Assembly (NCBI GenBank): GCA_001600175.1
Contig: BCJC01000004.1
Location: forward strand, 62,001 to 126,000
DNA from: Erythrobasidium yunnanense
Taxonomy: Eukaryota > Basidiomycota > Cystobasidiomycetes > Erythrobasidiales > Erythrobasidiaceae
Length of the DNA stretch: 64,000 nucleotides
Direction: 5' to 3'
Shown here: positions 47,298 to 57,641 of the stretch, piece after piece
How positions within the stretch are numbered: position 1 is the first letter of the stretch
Layout: each line of letters begins with the position of its first letter
Made by a program: the position numbers and the translations under genes
The notes under the pieces: model-generated
Databases searched by the model: none
The model's input: the letters and a program-made list of their open reading frames with translations, nothing else
Told to the model about the DNA's origin: nothing

Positions 47298-49776
47298 ATG
47301 GCCTACGGTTCAGACTTTCAGAAACCTTCGGTAAACGGAACGAACGGCGTAAACGGAGTCCACCAAGAAGAAGAAGAGCGTCCACTACCTTTCCCATCGC
47401 AAGTTTGCAGACAGACACTCTGCACATTACCTAGTCTTGACATTCCTACCTGCAGTCTCGGTTTTAACCATGACAAGGACGCATACTTCCAGCAACCGCG
47501 ACCATTTCGCATCATATGCAGTCAGTAATTTATGCACAAGCACAAGACGTGGTCGGAGTACTAACGACCATCTCGTTAGTCGGTGCTGGATTTTCTGGCG
47601 TCTATCTGAGTATCCGTGCGCCTCAGATGTGCCCGTACGTGAAGCAGAAGTAAAGGCATATGAGACTGAATTAACCTGTTTCTGAACCTTCAGGGGTGTT
47701 GAGGTTGTCGTATACGAGTAAGAGGGTGCTTTGCCCCTTGAGGAGTGTAGCTGATCGAACGAGTTGTGCAGGAAGAATCACCGCGTGGGAGGCACCTGGT
47801 GCGTCTTCATCGCGAAAGTACGTTAGAGCAACCACTAAATGTATGTTCTAGGTTGGAGAACGTCTATCCTGGCGCTGCTTGTGATATTCCTTCACATCGC
47901 TATGCGTACACTTTCGAGCTCAAACCAGATTGGGCGCACTTTTACTCGGGAAGCGATGAAATCCAGCAATACATTGAAGACACGTGTCACAAGTACAAAG
48001 GCGATCAATTTATCAAATTCAAACATAGAGTTTGCGAAGCTCGCTTTGATGAAAATGCTGGTAAATGGACAATACAGGTCGATCACGAAGGGACGGTCTT
48101 CACAGATACTTGTGACGTCTTGTGCGTATCTTGGGCCTTTACGAAGTTTGTCGATACTGATATAGTCACGATAGAGTCAACGCAGCAGGTCCGCTCAAGT
48201 AGGCCAGCTCTACTCTGCGCGCACGCATGCGCAGAACAGCGCGCTGATATCTGGCTGTGTAGCAAATGGCAGTGGCCGAAGATACCTGACATAGAGTCCT
48301 TCACTGGCACGCTGCTCCACTCTGCAGCTTACAATCGCTCCTTCGATGCGACAGGCAAGAATGTTGCAGTGATTGGGAGCGGCAGCTCCTCGATCCAGAT
48401 CGTCCCAACCCTACAGCCTAAAGCCGCCCACCTGACTGCTCACCTACGAAGCAATACTTGGATCACGCCTTCAATCTCCCAGAATTTGTTGAGACGGCAT
48501 CCCGACGGTACCTTGGATACCTCCTACTCTCCGGAACAGATCGAGACATTCCAAAGAGACTTTAGTGCCCTGATCCAGCACCGACAAGATCTCGAAGGCG
48601 GTATCTCCGAAGGCTGTATGTTGGCAGTGTCAAGCCTGCACAGTGCCATCTTGACTTTGTGTTCTGCGAATCAGTCCATCTCTTCCTTAAAGGGCATCCC
48701 CTACAAGACAAGATGCGCAGGCTCGTCACTAATCAGATGAAGGAACGGTTACAGCGTAAGCCGGAGCTCATCGAGAGCATGATTCCGACTTGGGAGGTTG
48801 GCTGGTAAGTGCCATCGGATTTCTGCGTTGGCCAAAATCCCCTAACATACAATGTAGTCGCCGGATGACACCGGGCATGGGCTACCTTGAGGCACTCTGC
48901 GAGGATAACGTTACAGTGTCGAGAAAATCTATAAAGCGCTTTACTGAGACCGGCTTGGAAATGGAGAATGGCGAAAAGCGCGATTACGATGCAATCGTTT
49001 GCGCAACCGTAAGTCTTGCTCTCTAGAGCCGTGGGGCCATTAGCATTGACGCTGTCATGGTATACAGGGCTTCGATGTCTCTCATAAACCTAGGTTCCCA
49101 TTGGTCGGCAGAAATGGATACCAGCTAGACGAGAAATTCTCAGAAAACCCATATGGCTATATGGCTGTAGCGATGAATAGTTTCCCGAACTACTGGCTGG
49201 TCAACGGCCCAAATGCACCTATCGGACAAGGCAGTCTCGTCCCAGCGAGTGAGCAGCAGGTAGATTACATCCTAAAATGCGTCAACAAGATGCGAAAACA
49301 AGGGATCCGCTCGATGTGCATCCAAGATCGAGCAGTCGAGCACTTTACGCGCTATGTGGATCGATGGATGAAGGATGCTGTTTGGACAGGAGGCTGCAGG
49401 TCGTGGTATAAGAATCACAGTAAAAATGGCCGTGTCACAGCGCTGTGGGGCGGTTCCGGTCTACACTTTATCGAAGCTCTAGAAGAACCCAGATGGGAAG
49501 ACTACGATTACACATACATGGATCCTGCGTGCCAATACTCCTACTTTGGGAATGGCTTCGCCGAAGTCGAATGCAACGGTGGGAATCGGAATGCGCATAA
49601 CGTGAGTTCGGCTGCCGTACGGATGCACTGGTACTCTCTGATGTACATGTATGCAACAGCTGCGACGAGTCGGAGCGATGAAAGACCATCCTTTCCTCAC
49701 GATAGAGCAGAAACGCGAGAAGGAGGAACAAGGCGCTGCTGCGTTGGCGGCTCTTTATAGCGTTGTTACTGTGTAG
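47298..49776 (+). CDS. FAD/NADPH flavin monooxygenase, Baeyer-Villiger-like
   Basis: Oxygenase that probably inserts oxygen next to a ketone or oxidises a related substrate. Twelve exons: 47298-47402, 47478-47520, 47580-47634, 47694-47717, 47772-47798, 47852-48121, 48175-48198, 48263-48615, 48675-48804, 48858-49008, 49068-49601, 49660-49776; 610 residues. FAD site GAGFSGVYLS, then [24 protein letters not shown]; the linker motif reads FTGTLLHSAAYN, close to the Baeyer-Villiger FxGxxxHxxxW; NADPH site GKNVAVIGSGSSS; later CATGFDVSH and LVNGPNAPIGQGS. Four exons are 24-43 nt. The second exon's left border is tentative, since a better acceptor at 47455 would break the frame. Confidence 0.85.
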
Positions 49777-49931
49777 TGTTCAACAGAAGCTCCCGTTCGC
49801 GATATATACACTCTGGCGAGTTGTGCTGCGACCGACCTTGCCTCCGACAGATCTCGCAGCTTCCGGTTCCCTTGCCAAATCCTCTTTCTCGCTGGCCTTT
49901 CCTTCTCTGGACGACTATTACTGACTCCCTG

Positions 49932-51118
49932 ATGGCATACAACCGCACTTCCATTGTCTTCTCTTGGTACTTGGCCTTACGAGAGCTGCTGGCCTTCAGC
50001 AGAGCCAGCTGGGCAAGTCGCATCGTCATCGCACGCATTAGACTGCAGCGAATCAGGACTTTGCGATGGGGTTCTCCAGAAGTTGTTCGAAACATCGTCG
50101 ATAACGCTACCGTGAGCTCTAGCTGACAGGCCTAACAAGCGAGTATGTGATGATGGAAATAAACTATGGCAGCCAGTCGTTCCACCCTCTTTCATGGACG
50201 ATGATCGCCTTCAGCTGAACACATCCAATCTCGATGACGAGCTCCGAAACTGCCCAATTTTTGACTACACTCCAGCTTCCGGCAGCTATAGCTGCACTAT
50301 CGTATACTTACACGGAGGTGAGCCCGCAAGACTCGTGCCGAAGATGTAATTGATTGAGCTCAAGGGTGGCACACGCAATAGGAGCTTACATCCACCAGCC
50401 CGGCGAGAACCAATGGCGTGCCGTATGGCGACTCGTCATCGAGCAGAATGCTCGAGTGATCTTTCCAATTTATCCAAAGGCGCCGACATATACGTGGAAG
50501 ACGGCCTTTCCCCCCTTGATCAAGCTCCTCGAGCAGACAGCGAAGACAGGCAGGTACCTGTTGTTTGGCGATTCAGCTGGAGGAGGGCTGGCTCTAGCTC
50601 TGTGCATTGCATTGCGAGACCAAGGCAAAACCACAGCTATGCCCGCAGAAGCTGTTACCTTCTCGCCTTGGACCGATTTGACACTTTCGACACCAGGACT
50701 TGATTTTCAGAATACAAAGGTGATTTCTCTTCAGAACAATTTCCAATTCCAGCTTCGGGCGATGCTGAGGGGATGACAGGACCCATGGCTCAATCTTGCC
50801 GGGCTCAGAGAAGCCTCCCTCATGTGGGTAGGCGGGCGAACAGATGAGCTTCGAAACCCTTTGGTCAGTCCAATCTACGCAGATCTCATAAGTCCCCTTC
50901 CGCCTATGACAATATCAGTCGGCACGCGAGAGCTATTCTACGAGGATATTCAACTATTTTGGAGTAAGCTTCAAGAAGCATCTGAGCATCCGGAGAGTAA
51001 TACCGTAGTTATCGGAGAGAATATGATACATGTTTATGGAATTTTCTCTGCTATACCCGAGTCTGCTCCAGCTTGGGATGCTGCTGTCCTGGCTGTGAAG
51101 CGGACAACTGCCCAATAA
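49932..51118 (+). CDS. Alpha/beta hydrolase, HSL-type esterase/lipase
   Basis: Esterase of the hormone-sensitive lipase (hydrolase fold 3) family. Exons 49932-50111, 50173-50317, 50382-50719, 50780-51118; 333 residues. The oxyanion motif VYLHGGAYIH is created by splicing at 50317/50382; the nucleophile elbow is FGDSAGGGLALA; the late block is NPLVSPIYADL...PPMTISVGTRELFYED, with the catalytic His in ENMIHVYG. An in-frame TGA at 50774 lies inside a 60-nt intron whose length is a multiple of three. N-terminal 60 residues are basic and may contain a membrane-associating helix. It lies 155 bp behind the monooxygenase on the same strand, as expected for an enzyme opening the ester or lactone that such an oxygenase would make. 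Confidence 0.87.
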
Positions 51119-51212
51119 ACCCACTGAAGTACCTCTGCTGTCAGAATTATCAGTATAAGATGCATTTGATTCTTGTGCGAGTAGCTATCAGCATCCATAT
51201 GCAGCTCCGTCT

Positions 51213-53279
51213 CTACAATTCGTAGCGGAACGAAAGATTCTCCTGTAAATGACAAGTATGAGCAAGATGCCAGTCAAGCGTGCCTGGAGCATCATACCTT
51301 GTCTGTGAGATCCTTGAAAGCTTGATCTCTAGTGGCAATCTCGCCCATAGCATTTCGCCGGCGATTGTCTTGCCAACACAGGTAACTGGTCAAGATACGG
51401 AATCAGCCATCTTGCAAGCGATAGGATCTAGGACGGTCTCACGTGTAAAGACACATCAAGAGTACATCAAGGATGAGGCAGACGGTTGTTGCCAGGAAGC
51501 CACTCGGGAAGCTGGAACATGGCCTGTATCAGCGACTGGTCTCTGATGAGCTTCGACTACAACCTCACTTTGGAGATTGTGTTGGCTTGTATGTCAAGGG
51601 TCCAGCGATTTGACCAAGAGCATAGCCCATCAGAAACATAGCGTTCGCAAGACTGCGCTTGGTGTGTCCCGAAACATTGGAAACCGTTAGAGACAGTAGA
51701 GTGACGAATGAGCTGGTAAAGCTGGAGGATTATCGACGAAAATATTCAGCTTGCCTCGACGCAATATGCCAATGTGTCGAAGGCGGCTTACGTGCTGAAC
51801 CAGGTTACAGCAAAGAACCTTGCCGACGTATTTTCGGTGGGTACTTTCCAGAGGATTGCAGAGCAAGCGATGATGGGGAGGAGTGACAATTGGAAGAAGA
51901 AGAAGCGGCTGTTCCGGAATCGCTGCTGCAGGAAGCCATAGCCAATGACAATTGCCACATTACACGCTCCAGATGGCATGGTCTAGACGGCAACACCGGC
52001 GTCAATGAAGGCTGCTTTGCCGAATACTGATATCGCACCATGATCAAAACCTTTAAGGGTGTGTAACCAAGACCCCGAAGGACTAATGGCCTGCAAAGTG
52101 TCTATCATGAGTAGTGTAACGGGACTGGCGAAGAAATGGGACATACGCAAATGTCGACACACATGCGTTCGGTATGACGTTTAAGAAAGCCAAAGGGATC
52201 ATCAAGAGACACTTAGGATCTGTGAGAGCCTCTCTAGCCTGGTACCAGTTAAAGTGGACATTCTCGACCACTGCCTGATTTTCTCGCAGCCGTTCTGTGG
52301 CTACATATTTCTCTCGAGACGTAAGGAAGTACGCGCCAGCTTGATCGTTCGGTATGATGAAGAAGAACAGGACTCCGAAGAAGACTGTCACGGAGCCCCA
52401 AAGATAGTAGATAGCGTGCCACTTTGGAAAAGGCATGTCCAGCTTCAAAATGCCGTACATAATCGGATAGCCAATAATTTGTGACCACCCGGTTCCGGAG
52501 AACCAGATCGCGGACCTCGACGCTTGCTCTGCCTTAGTGTAGAACATGGCAGTGAGAGTCATAAAACATGGTGTGACGCCTGCTTCCCAGAAACCGAGCA
52601 TGAATCTTTGTGCGTATATTCCCTTGTATGTCTTGCATGCGGGCGCGCATAGGAACACAGCACCCCAGATGATGACATAGGCAGAACAGGTCTGCAGACG
52701 TCCCTCAGCTCAACAATAGGGGCGGTAGCTTGAGAGCTCGTACCCTGCTTGGCTTCACTCGCTGCGCGATGAAGGACAAAGGATAAATTCCGGCCAAGAC
52801 TGCGAATACTGATCATTCAGAACGAACAGTGTAGTAACTCGCCAGAGACGATCTTACATCCAGTCCAGAAAATGAAAGATCCGTTACGGAAGCGGGTTAG
52901 ATCGCTTGTCCCGTTAGGCAACCTTTGTGAGAGCTGCAGATCTGCCAAAGCTCCAAAGTTGGCGCTTAGACCGTACGAAACCTTGTCGAGGTATTGTAGC
53001 ATATATATGAATACCAGCAGAGGCAGGAGGACAATGTCCAGCTTGAAGCGAACGCGCTGTATCTCGGCCTCCGTTGGTGGTGCTTCGCCCGCATGCTCTT
53101 GGATGATGCGCGCAGCAATGTCGGATCTATTGGCAAAGCCAGATTAGTTATATGTCATCTCAATGTACGATGGAGACTCACTCATGCCGAGATGCATGTG
53201 ATCCCCCTTCCTCCTCTTCTTTGCGTGAAAATGTCGCAGCTTCAACGTGCTCGGCCTCTTTCTTTTCCGTATGCAGCAT
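51213..53279 (-). CDS. MFS transporter, Dal5-like anion/carboxylate permease family
   Basis: Ten exons: 53279-53182, 53126-52858, 52799-52744, 52691-52147, 52082-52028, 51982-51792, 51721-51569, 51523-51443, 51385-51298, 51242-51213; 521 residues. Family marks: DIVLLPLLVFIYMLQYLDKVSYGLSANFGALADL in helix 1, FLAGIYPLSFIAQR, YAQRFMLGFWEAGVTPCF, SRSAIWFSGTGWSQIIGY, TSREKYVATERLRENQ after helix 6, a MPSGACNVA block, SNVSGHTKRSLANAM and the C-terminal NRRRN...DLTDKENLSFRYEL. Helix 1 is followed by an unusual loop with an NGT sequon. The intron 51983-52027 is only 45 nt and removes an in-frame TAG. The frame is open upstream to an ATG at 53468, but that part does not look like protein. Substrate unknown. 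Confidence 0.87.
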
Positions 53280-53335
53280 ACTGATGAGGTCTTCACTTGA
53301 CAAATCTAAGTGATTAGAGGGAAGAGAAAAGGCTT

Positions 53336-53408
53336 CGGCGGTCCACTTCTGGGCCTCCGCCGTAGGGGGAGAGAGAAGCCGGGCCAGATTAGGGGTCTCG
53401 GAGGTGGC
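53336..53408. promoter_or_regulatory. CGG-rich upstream sites of the Dal5-like transporter
   Basis: CGGAGGTGGC at 53399-53408 is the reverse complement of GCCACCTCCG, nine or ten bases in common with both sites upstream of the monooxygenase. Nearby CGGCGG (53336-53341) and CCGCCG (53357-53362) form an inverted pair with a 15-bp spacer. All lie 57-130 bp upstream of the transporter ATG at 53279, on its promoter side. Confidence 0.45.
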
Positions 53409-53519
53409 ACCAGGCAGAGGGAAAGCCAAAAATCCGGCAACTCTCTTTGCCTCTCCACGGTACCACATATTCACGATAATCTCCTAAGCCTGTGCAAAAG
53501 CCGGTCCACCATGTAGCCG

Positions 53520-56247
53520 TTACGAGTTCCCGAAGTCCCAAAAGTCTAGGAAAGCGGTAGGCGAACTAGCGTTCGCCGTCGTAAGCCATGTATCCGAGCA
53601 GAGCAGCGCTGATATCTCGTCTTTGCTCATGTTCAACACGTCTAAACCTGAAGTCTCGAAATATCCGAAGTCAGGTTGGGGTTGTGGTCCTGCGTGGAGC
53701 GCAGAGGTATTGCTATAAAACTGAGTGCCGTGGGCAGACGGGCTAGCCAAGTGCTCGAAGTTGTCATCGCTTGCACCAGCAAAAGCCGAAGCCGCGTTGT
53801 TCTGGCCCGGCGTAGGTGCTCGACTTGTAGGCATTCGACTTTCCATATGACATTGAAGCATGCTCCTGAGACGCATGCCATACAGGCCAGACCTGCCAAA
53901 TCTGTGCGCTGGCTCGTTCCCCAAGTTTTGCAGGCGGTCGGCCATCTGTGAGAGAAGGGAATAGATCGATAGGTCTACCGGTGTGCCAGATTCGCGACGG
54001 CTTCCCAACAGCTATTGCAGACTCTTAGCAAGCCTTTTATTGCATTGAGGGGCGCTCAAAGCCCTTACCTTCAATGCCAGACACCCAGCGAAGCATACAA
54101 TGAGCCATGTATTGTTACCAATGTATCTGATGCACTCTTTATCTGCTGTCATGAATGCTTGGCATACTTGGAGAGCAGCTACTAAAGTCTGCTGCATGAG
54201 ATCTCCTTCTGTAATTTCGCCAATGTGGTCCTTCAATACGACCACAAGTATGCTAAGAATGGTGTGTTCCCTGAGTAGGATATCTCAGCTACCGGCAGAC
54301 TAATTAGATTGCCCAAGCTGACCCGACTATACTCAAATAAGCTTGTTGTTGAGGACCGAGGTTTTCAAGCCAATCCGTACGCCAAGATGAGCTAGGGCAG
54401 AGCGTAATTCAGCAATTTACCGATCTAGCGAGTATGCACGAACGTACTGATAAGCCGACAAGACGGCTTGGACGATGCTCGGGCTGGGCCGAAATTTGGA
54501 GGTGCTGCTTGTTGGGCCTGACTGGGATACGTGAAGCGTCCTAAGGATACCGGGCTGCACGCACGGAGAGTCATTATGTAAAGTAGTGCTGTGGACACGT
54601 CACTCACCACATCTTGTCTTATGGCAATCAAAGCGCCAAGGCTGCGATCCGTAGGCGAAGCCAGTGCGTGGTTGGCCCAGACAGACATGGAGGTCTGGAT
54701 CGGGAGCTCTTTCAACATGAAGTTGCGCGGTCTGCCGCTAACCAGGGCGGTTCTGTAAGGGTTGAATGTATTCAGCAGACTGCGCATAATGGACGAGTCT
54801 GGTACACTCCGTACCCTCGCTCAAAGGAATAGAGAACCAAGCACAGTCGCTCAAAGGAGCGTTTCTCGAGCATATTCGCGTCGGCTGATAAAGGCCTTGT
54901 TCTGAGAAGTGTGAGAATCTTTTGGTATGCGAGAGTAAGGTAAGAGTTGGTTTGGTCTAGAGACGAATGGAGGCCAGCATCCAACCAAGGACAATATGCG
55001 CTGATTGCCTGGCATATGGCTAAGCTAGTTGCGCCGCTCAAAAAGACCTTTCCGAGTAGCTCTCGAACATGTTGCTCCAGTCGTGAGGCAGTCGATGCAT
55101 GGCCAGGCAGAAACCTTGACGCAATGTCAGACTCAGCGGCAATGTCGTAGCAGGAAACTCACTTTGATGCAGACGCTAGTATAACCGTGAATAACAAGTT
55201 CGATTGAGATCTGACATTGTCGTATGTGTGAAGTCGGGAATCGAGTACAAGTATCTGAGGGCGTTCACTATTAGCTGCAGCGGATTATTACAGGGAGACG
55301 CAGCAATCACCATAGATTGCAAATGCTCTTCGAAACTGATGTTGTCATGTCAATGAGGGGATCAAGGCTCAGACCTGTATGGCTTAGACTGACAAAACGA
55401 AAAGGACCTTTGCATCTTCTTCGCTTAGAATATTCTGCACGATAGGATCACAGATATCGCTATGGTCGAATTGTGCTGATATTTCCCAATCGGCGCTGAA
55501 GTAGGCTTGAGGAGGTATAGGCGCAATTCTTCCGTTGACTGAAGCTCTGCTGACCCGAAGGATAGTATCTCTATGTTGCAGCAATTCCTGTGCCAGACTA
55601 TCATGCGTATATACTGTGCTCGAACCGAGCGTTGCTAGCATATCAAGCGGAGCCTGCGTTACATCGTAGGCCATTTGAGAATGGCTTTCTTGCAAGCGCT
55701 TCGGACTGCTTGTAACCCATTGCTTGTCAGTACTTGGCTGATGTGCTGGTTGCACCGTTGTCGAACCCGGATTGAGGAAAGGCATAGGTATGAGAGGTAC
55801 CGAAGGCAGGGAGACTGCCAGATTTGTCGAGGTAGATGCCACTTGGTAAGGGTTCGTAAGTGACAGACTGGCTGAAGTAATTGGCGAGGTGCTTGTCAGA
55901 GCGTCTGTTTTGGTCATCGGCAGTTTGATTCTTGCTTCGCAAACCTTCTTGGCCCTCTTACGTCGCTCACAGGGTGCACCGTCGGTTTCCCTAACACATC
56001 GCATCTTGCCTGTAGTATACAGCTGCGCTTAGACAAACTTTGACGAAAGGAGCACAACGAATGCCCACTCCGGCGACCTTCGATATAAAACAGACATCAA
56101 CATGGAAGCGACTTCTCCAGTAAACTGCTTACAGTATTCACACGCATTAGGGACGACTTTGCGCTTGGAGAACGCTGGCGGTGGAGCAGCCGGCATTGAG
56201 GGTTGTACATCTTGGTCTTGGGAAACCGGGATGTCATCGGTAGCCAT
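53520..56247 (-). CDS. Zn2Cys6 transcription factor with fungal-specific TF domain
   Basis: Putative nuclear regulator of the neighbouring cluster. Eleven exons: 56247-56133, 56077-56069 (9 nt), 56009-55394, 55335-55311 (25 nt), 55254-55163, 55114-54815, 54752-54608, 54554-54448, 54391-54323, 54270-54069, 54011-53520; 723 residues. The zinc cluster starts ACEYC; using the 9-nt exon gives CRRSKMRC with the normal C-x6-C spacing, and GAPC-x2-R-x6-VC follows, so the fifth ligand is Arg (CGT) rather than Cys (TGT). The middle-homology part is typical: SEEDAKVLF-VFFEEHLQSMILVLDSRLHTYDNVRSQSNLLFTVILASASKF, later LYSFERG-TALVSGRP. The C-terminal region is rich in acidic and Phe/Trp residues. The start at 56247 is the nearest ATG before the cluster. 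Confidence 0.85.
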
Positions 56248-56538
56248 ATCGGCGGCAAGATCTTCTTCCTTAGCGTGTTCACAGATGTAGCACGCAGACA
56301 ATTTGCATAGATATTCCTGACGCGATTGCTACAGCATTCGGTTGTTAAGAAAGCAAGAGAGCAGGTCACACTCGCGATCCGCCCAATGCAAGTATCGAGA
56401 TTGCGGCTACAGCGTTTCTTGGTTTCCAAAGCAGACAAACGCCGTATACCATATGCGAGTGCGCAGCCGGAACCTCACTACTTGATAGCTTAGATGCTCC
56501 GTTGCATTGCGACCTCTGTACAGCTTCTAGATCTAATC

Positions 56539-57502
56539 TTACGCGACGGAGAACTTCATGCCTCCATTCGCGCAGACGACGCTTCCCGTAGTCCAGCCTG
56601 CTTCCTCTGAACAGAGCATAACGATCGTCCCTGCGATTTCCGACGTAAAACCAGGTCGCATACCACCCATATTCTCCTTGACCATCTTATCGAAGCTCTC
56701 GAAATCCTCATCCCCCAGCATTTCCTTCACCCTTGTCACCTCTGCCTCTGACTCGCCGGCATACTGCGCAAGCGGGGCTGCATCCACATACTTTTGATTC
56801 TGATCCCAGAATGTCTGTCCTGCATTTGTATACATGTCTCCATGGGCAGGTCCAGGATTGACGGCATTTACCGTGGCTCGACTAGCTAACTCGCGAGACC
56901 AGGTACGTGTCATGGCTTCTAGAGCAGCTTTGGAGCCTGCGTATACGCTTTGTCCGGCATACCCGATGGACGAGGATACGCTAGAGACGTTGACAATCCT
57001 CCCGCTGCGATCTGTTGGAAGGTAGGGAGCCACAGCTTGCGTGAGGAGAAGGGGTGCGAGGACGTTCACGTTATAGACTCTTGTGAACTCGCTTGCTTGG
57101 ATTGGACCTTTCTTCGCATCGTTCATTTCTTGATTCGAAGCTACACCAGCGCAGTTTATGAGGATGTCGACCTTGAGATCTTTATATTCGGTTTGAGCGG
57201 CTTGCAAAATCTTGGAAACAGAGGTGGGAGGGTCGCTGAGGTCTGCTTGGACGTGCGAACATTGTACGCCGTGCTTCGCGGATAGCTCTTCGCACAAGTC
57301 TTGCGTCGGACCGGCAGAAGATGAGGATGTGAAGACGATGAAAAGATTGGCTCCTTTAGCCGCCAATCTGCGGCATACTGCAGCGCCAATGCCTATTAAT
57401 TCCAAAGTCAGCTTGGACGTTACCGCTTCGAAGAGGAAACCACGACGACCCTCTTGAACCGCCCGTCACGATAGCCAGCTTCCCTTGATGAGATTCCAGC
57501 AT
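56539..57502 (-). CDS. Short-chain dehydrogenase/reductase
   Basis: NAD(P)-dependent alcohol/ketone oxidoreductase, classical SDR. Main exon 57392-56539 plus a first exon from 57502. The first exon codes MLESHQGKLAIVTGGSRG; the second starts IGAAVCRRLAAKGANLFIVF, together the nucleotide motif TGGSRGIG. Further marks: ILINCAGVAS, catalytic Ser in NVSSVSSSIG, YAGSK (Tyr and Lys), NAVNPGPAHGDMY and SEIAGTIVMLCSEEAGWTTGSVV...GGM. The intron does not splice cleanly: a GT-AG model (57393-57449) leaves one extra base, and a frame-keeping model needs a GG donor, a GG acceptor or a 31-nt intron. The gene sits at the end of the monooxygenase cluster, on the same strand as the regulator. About 301 residues if spliced in frame. 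Confidence 0.82.
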
Positions 57503-57641
57503 CTCTCTGATATCAACAGCCGGCGACGACAAGCGAATCCGAACTGCTGCTATGTCAGAAGTGGAGACTCGAGCGGCATGTGAAAGCCCAAATATAGGGC
57601 ATCTGCGGCTCTTTGTTTCTTTACGACGTGGATAGCACTGC

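Noticed and set aside
50720-50779. In-frame TGA that seems to break the HSL-type esterase
   Set aside because: It lies in a 60-nt stretch with GTGATT...GACAG borders, a multiple of three, and removing it joins FQNTK to DPWLN in a family-like way; it is an intron.
51983-52027. In-frame TAG in the Dal5-like transporter
   Set aside because: A 45-nt GTATTC...TCTAG intron with a branch-like CATTGAC removes it and keeps the MPSGA block in frame.
53280-53474. N-terminal extension of the Dal5-like transporter from an ATG at 53468
   Set aside because: The translated stretch does not resemble transporter sequence and coincides with CGG-rich promoter-like elements; left as a possibility only.
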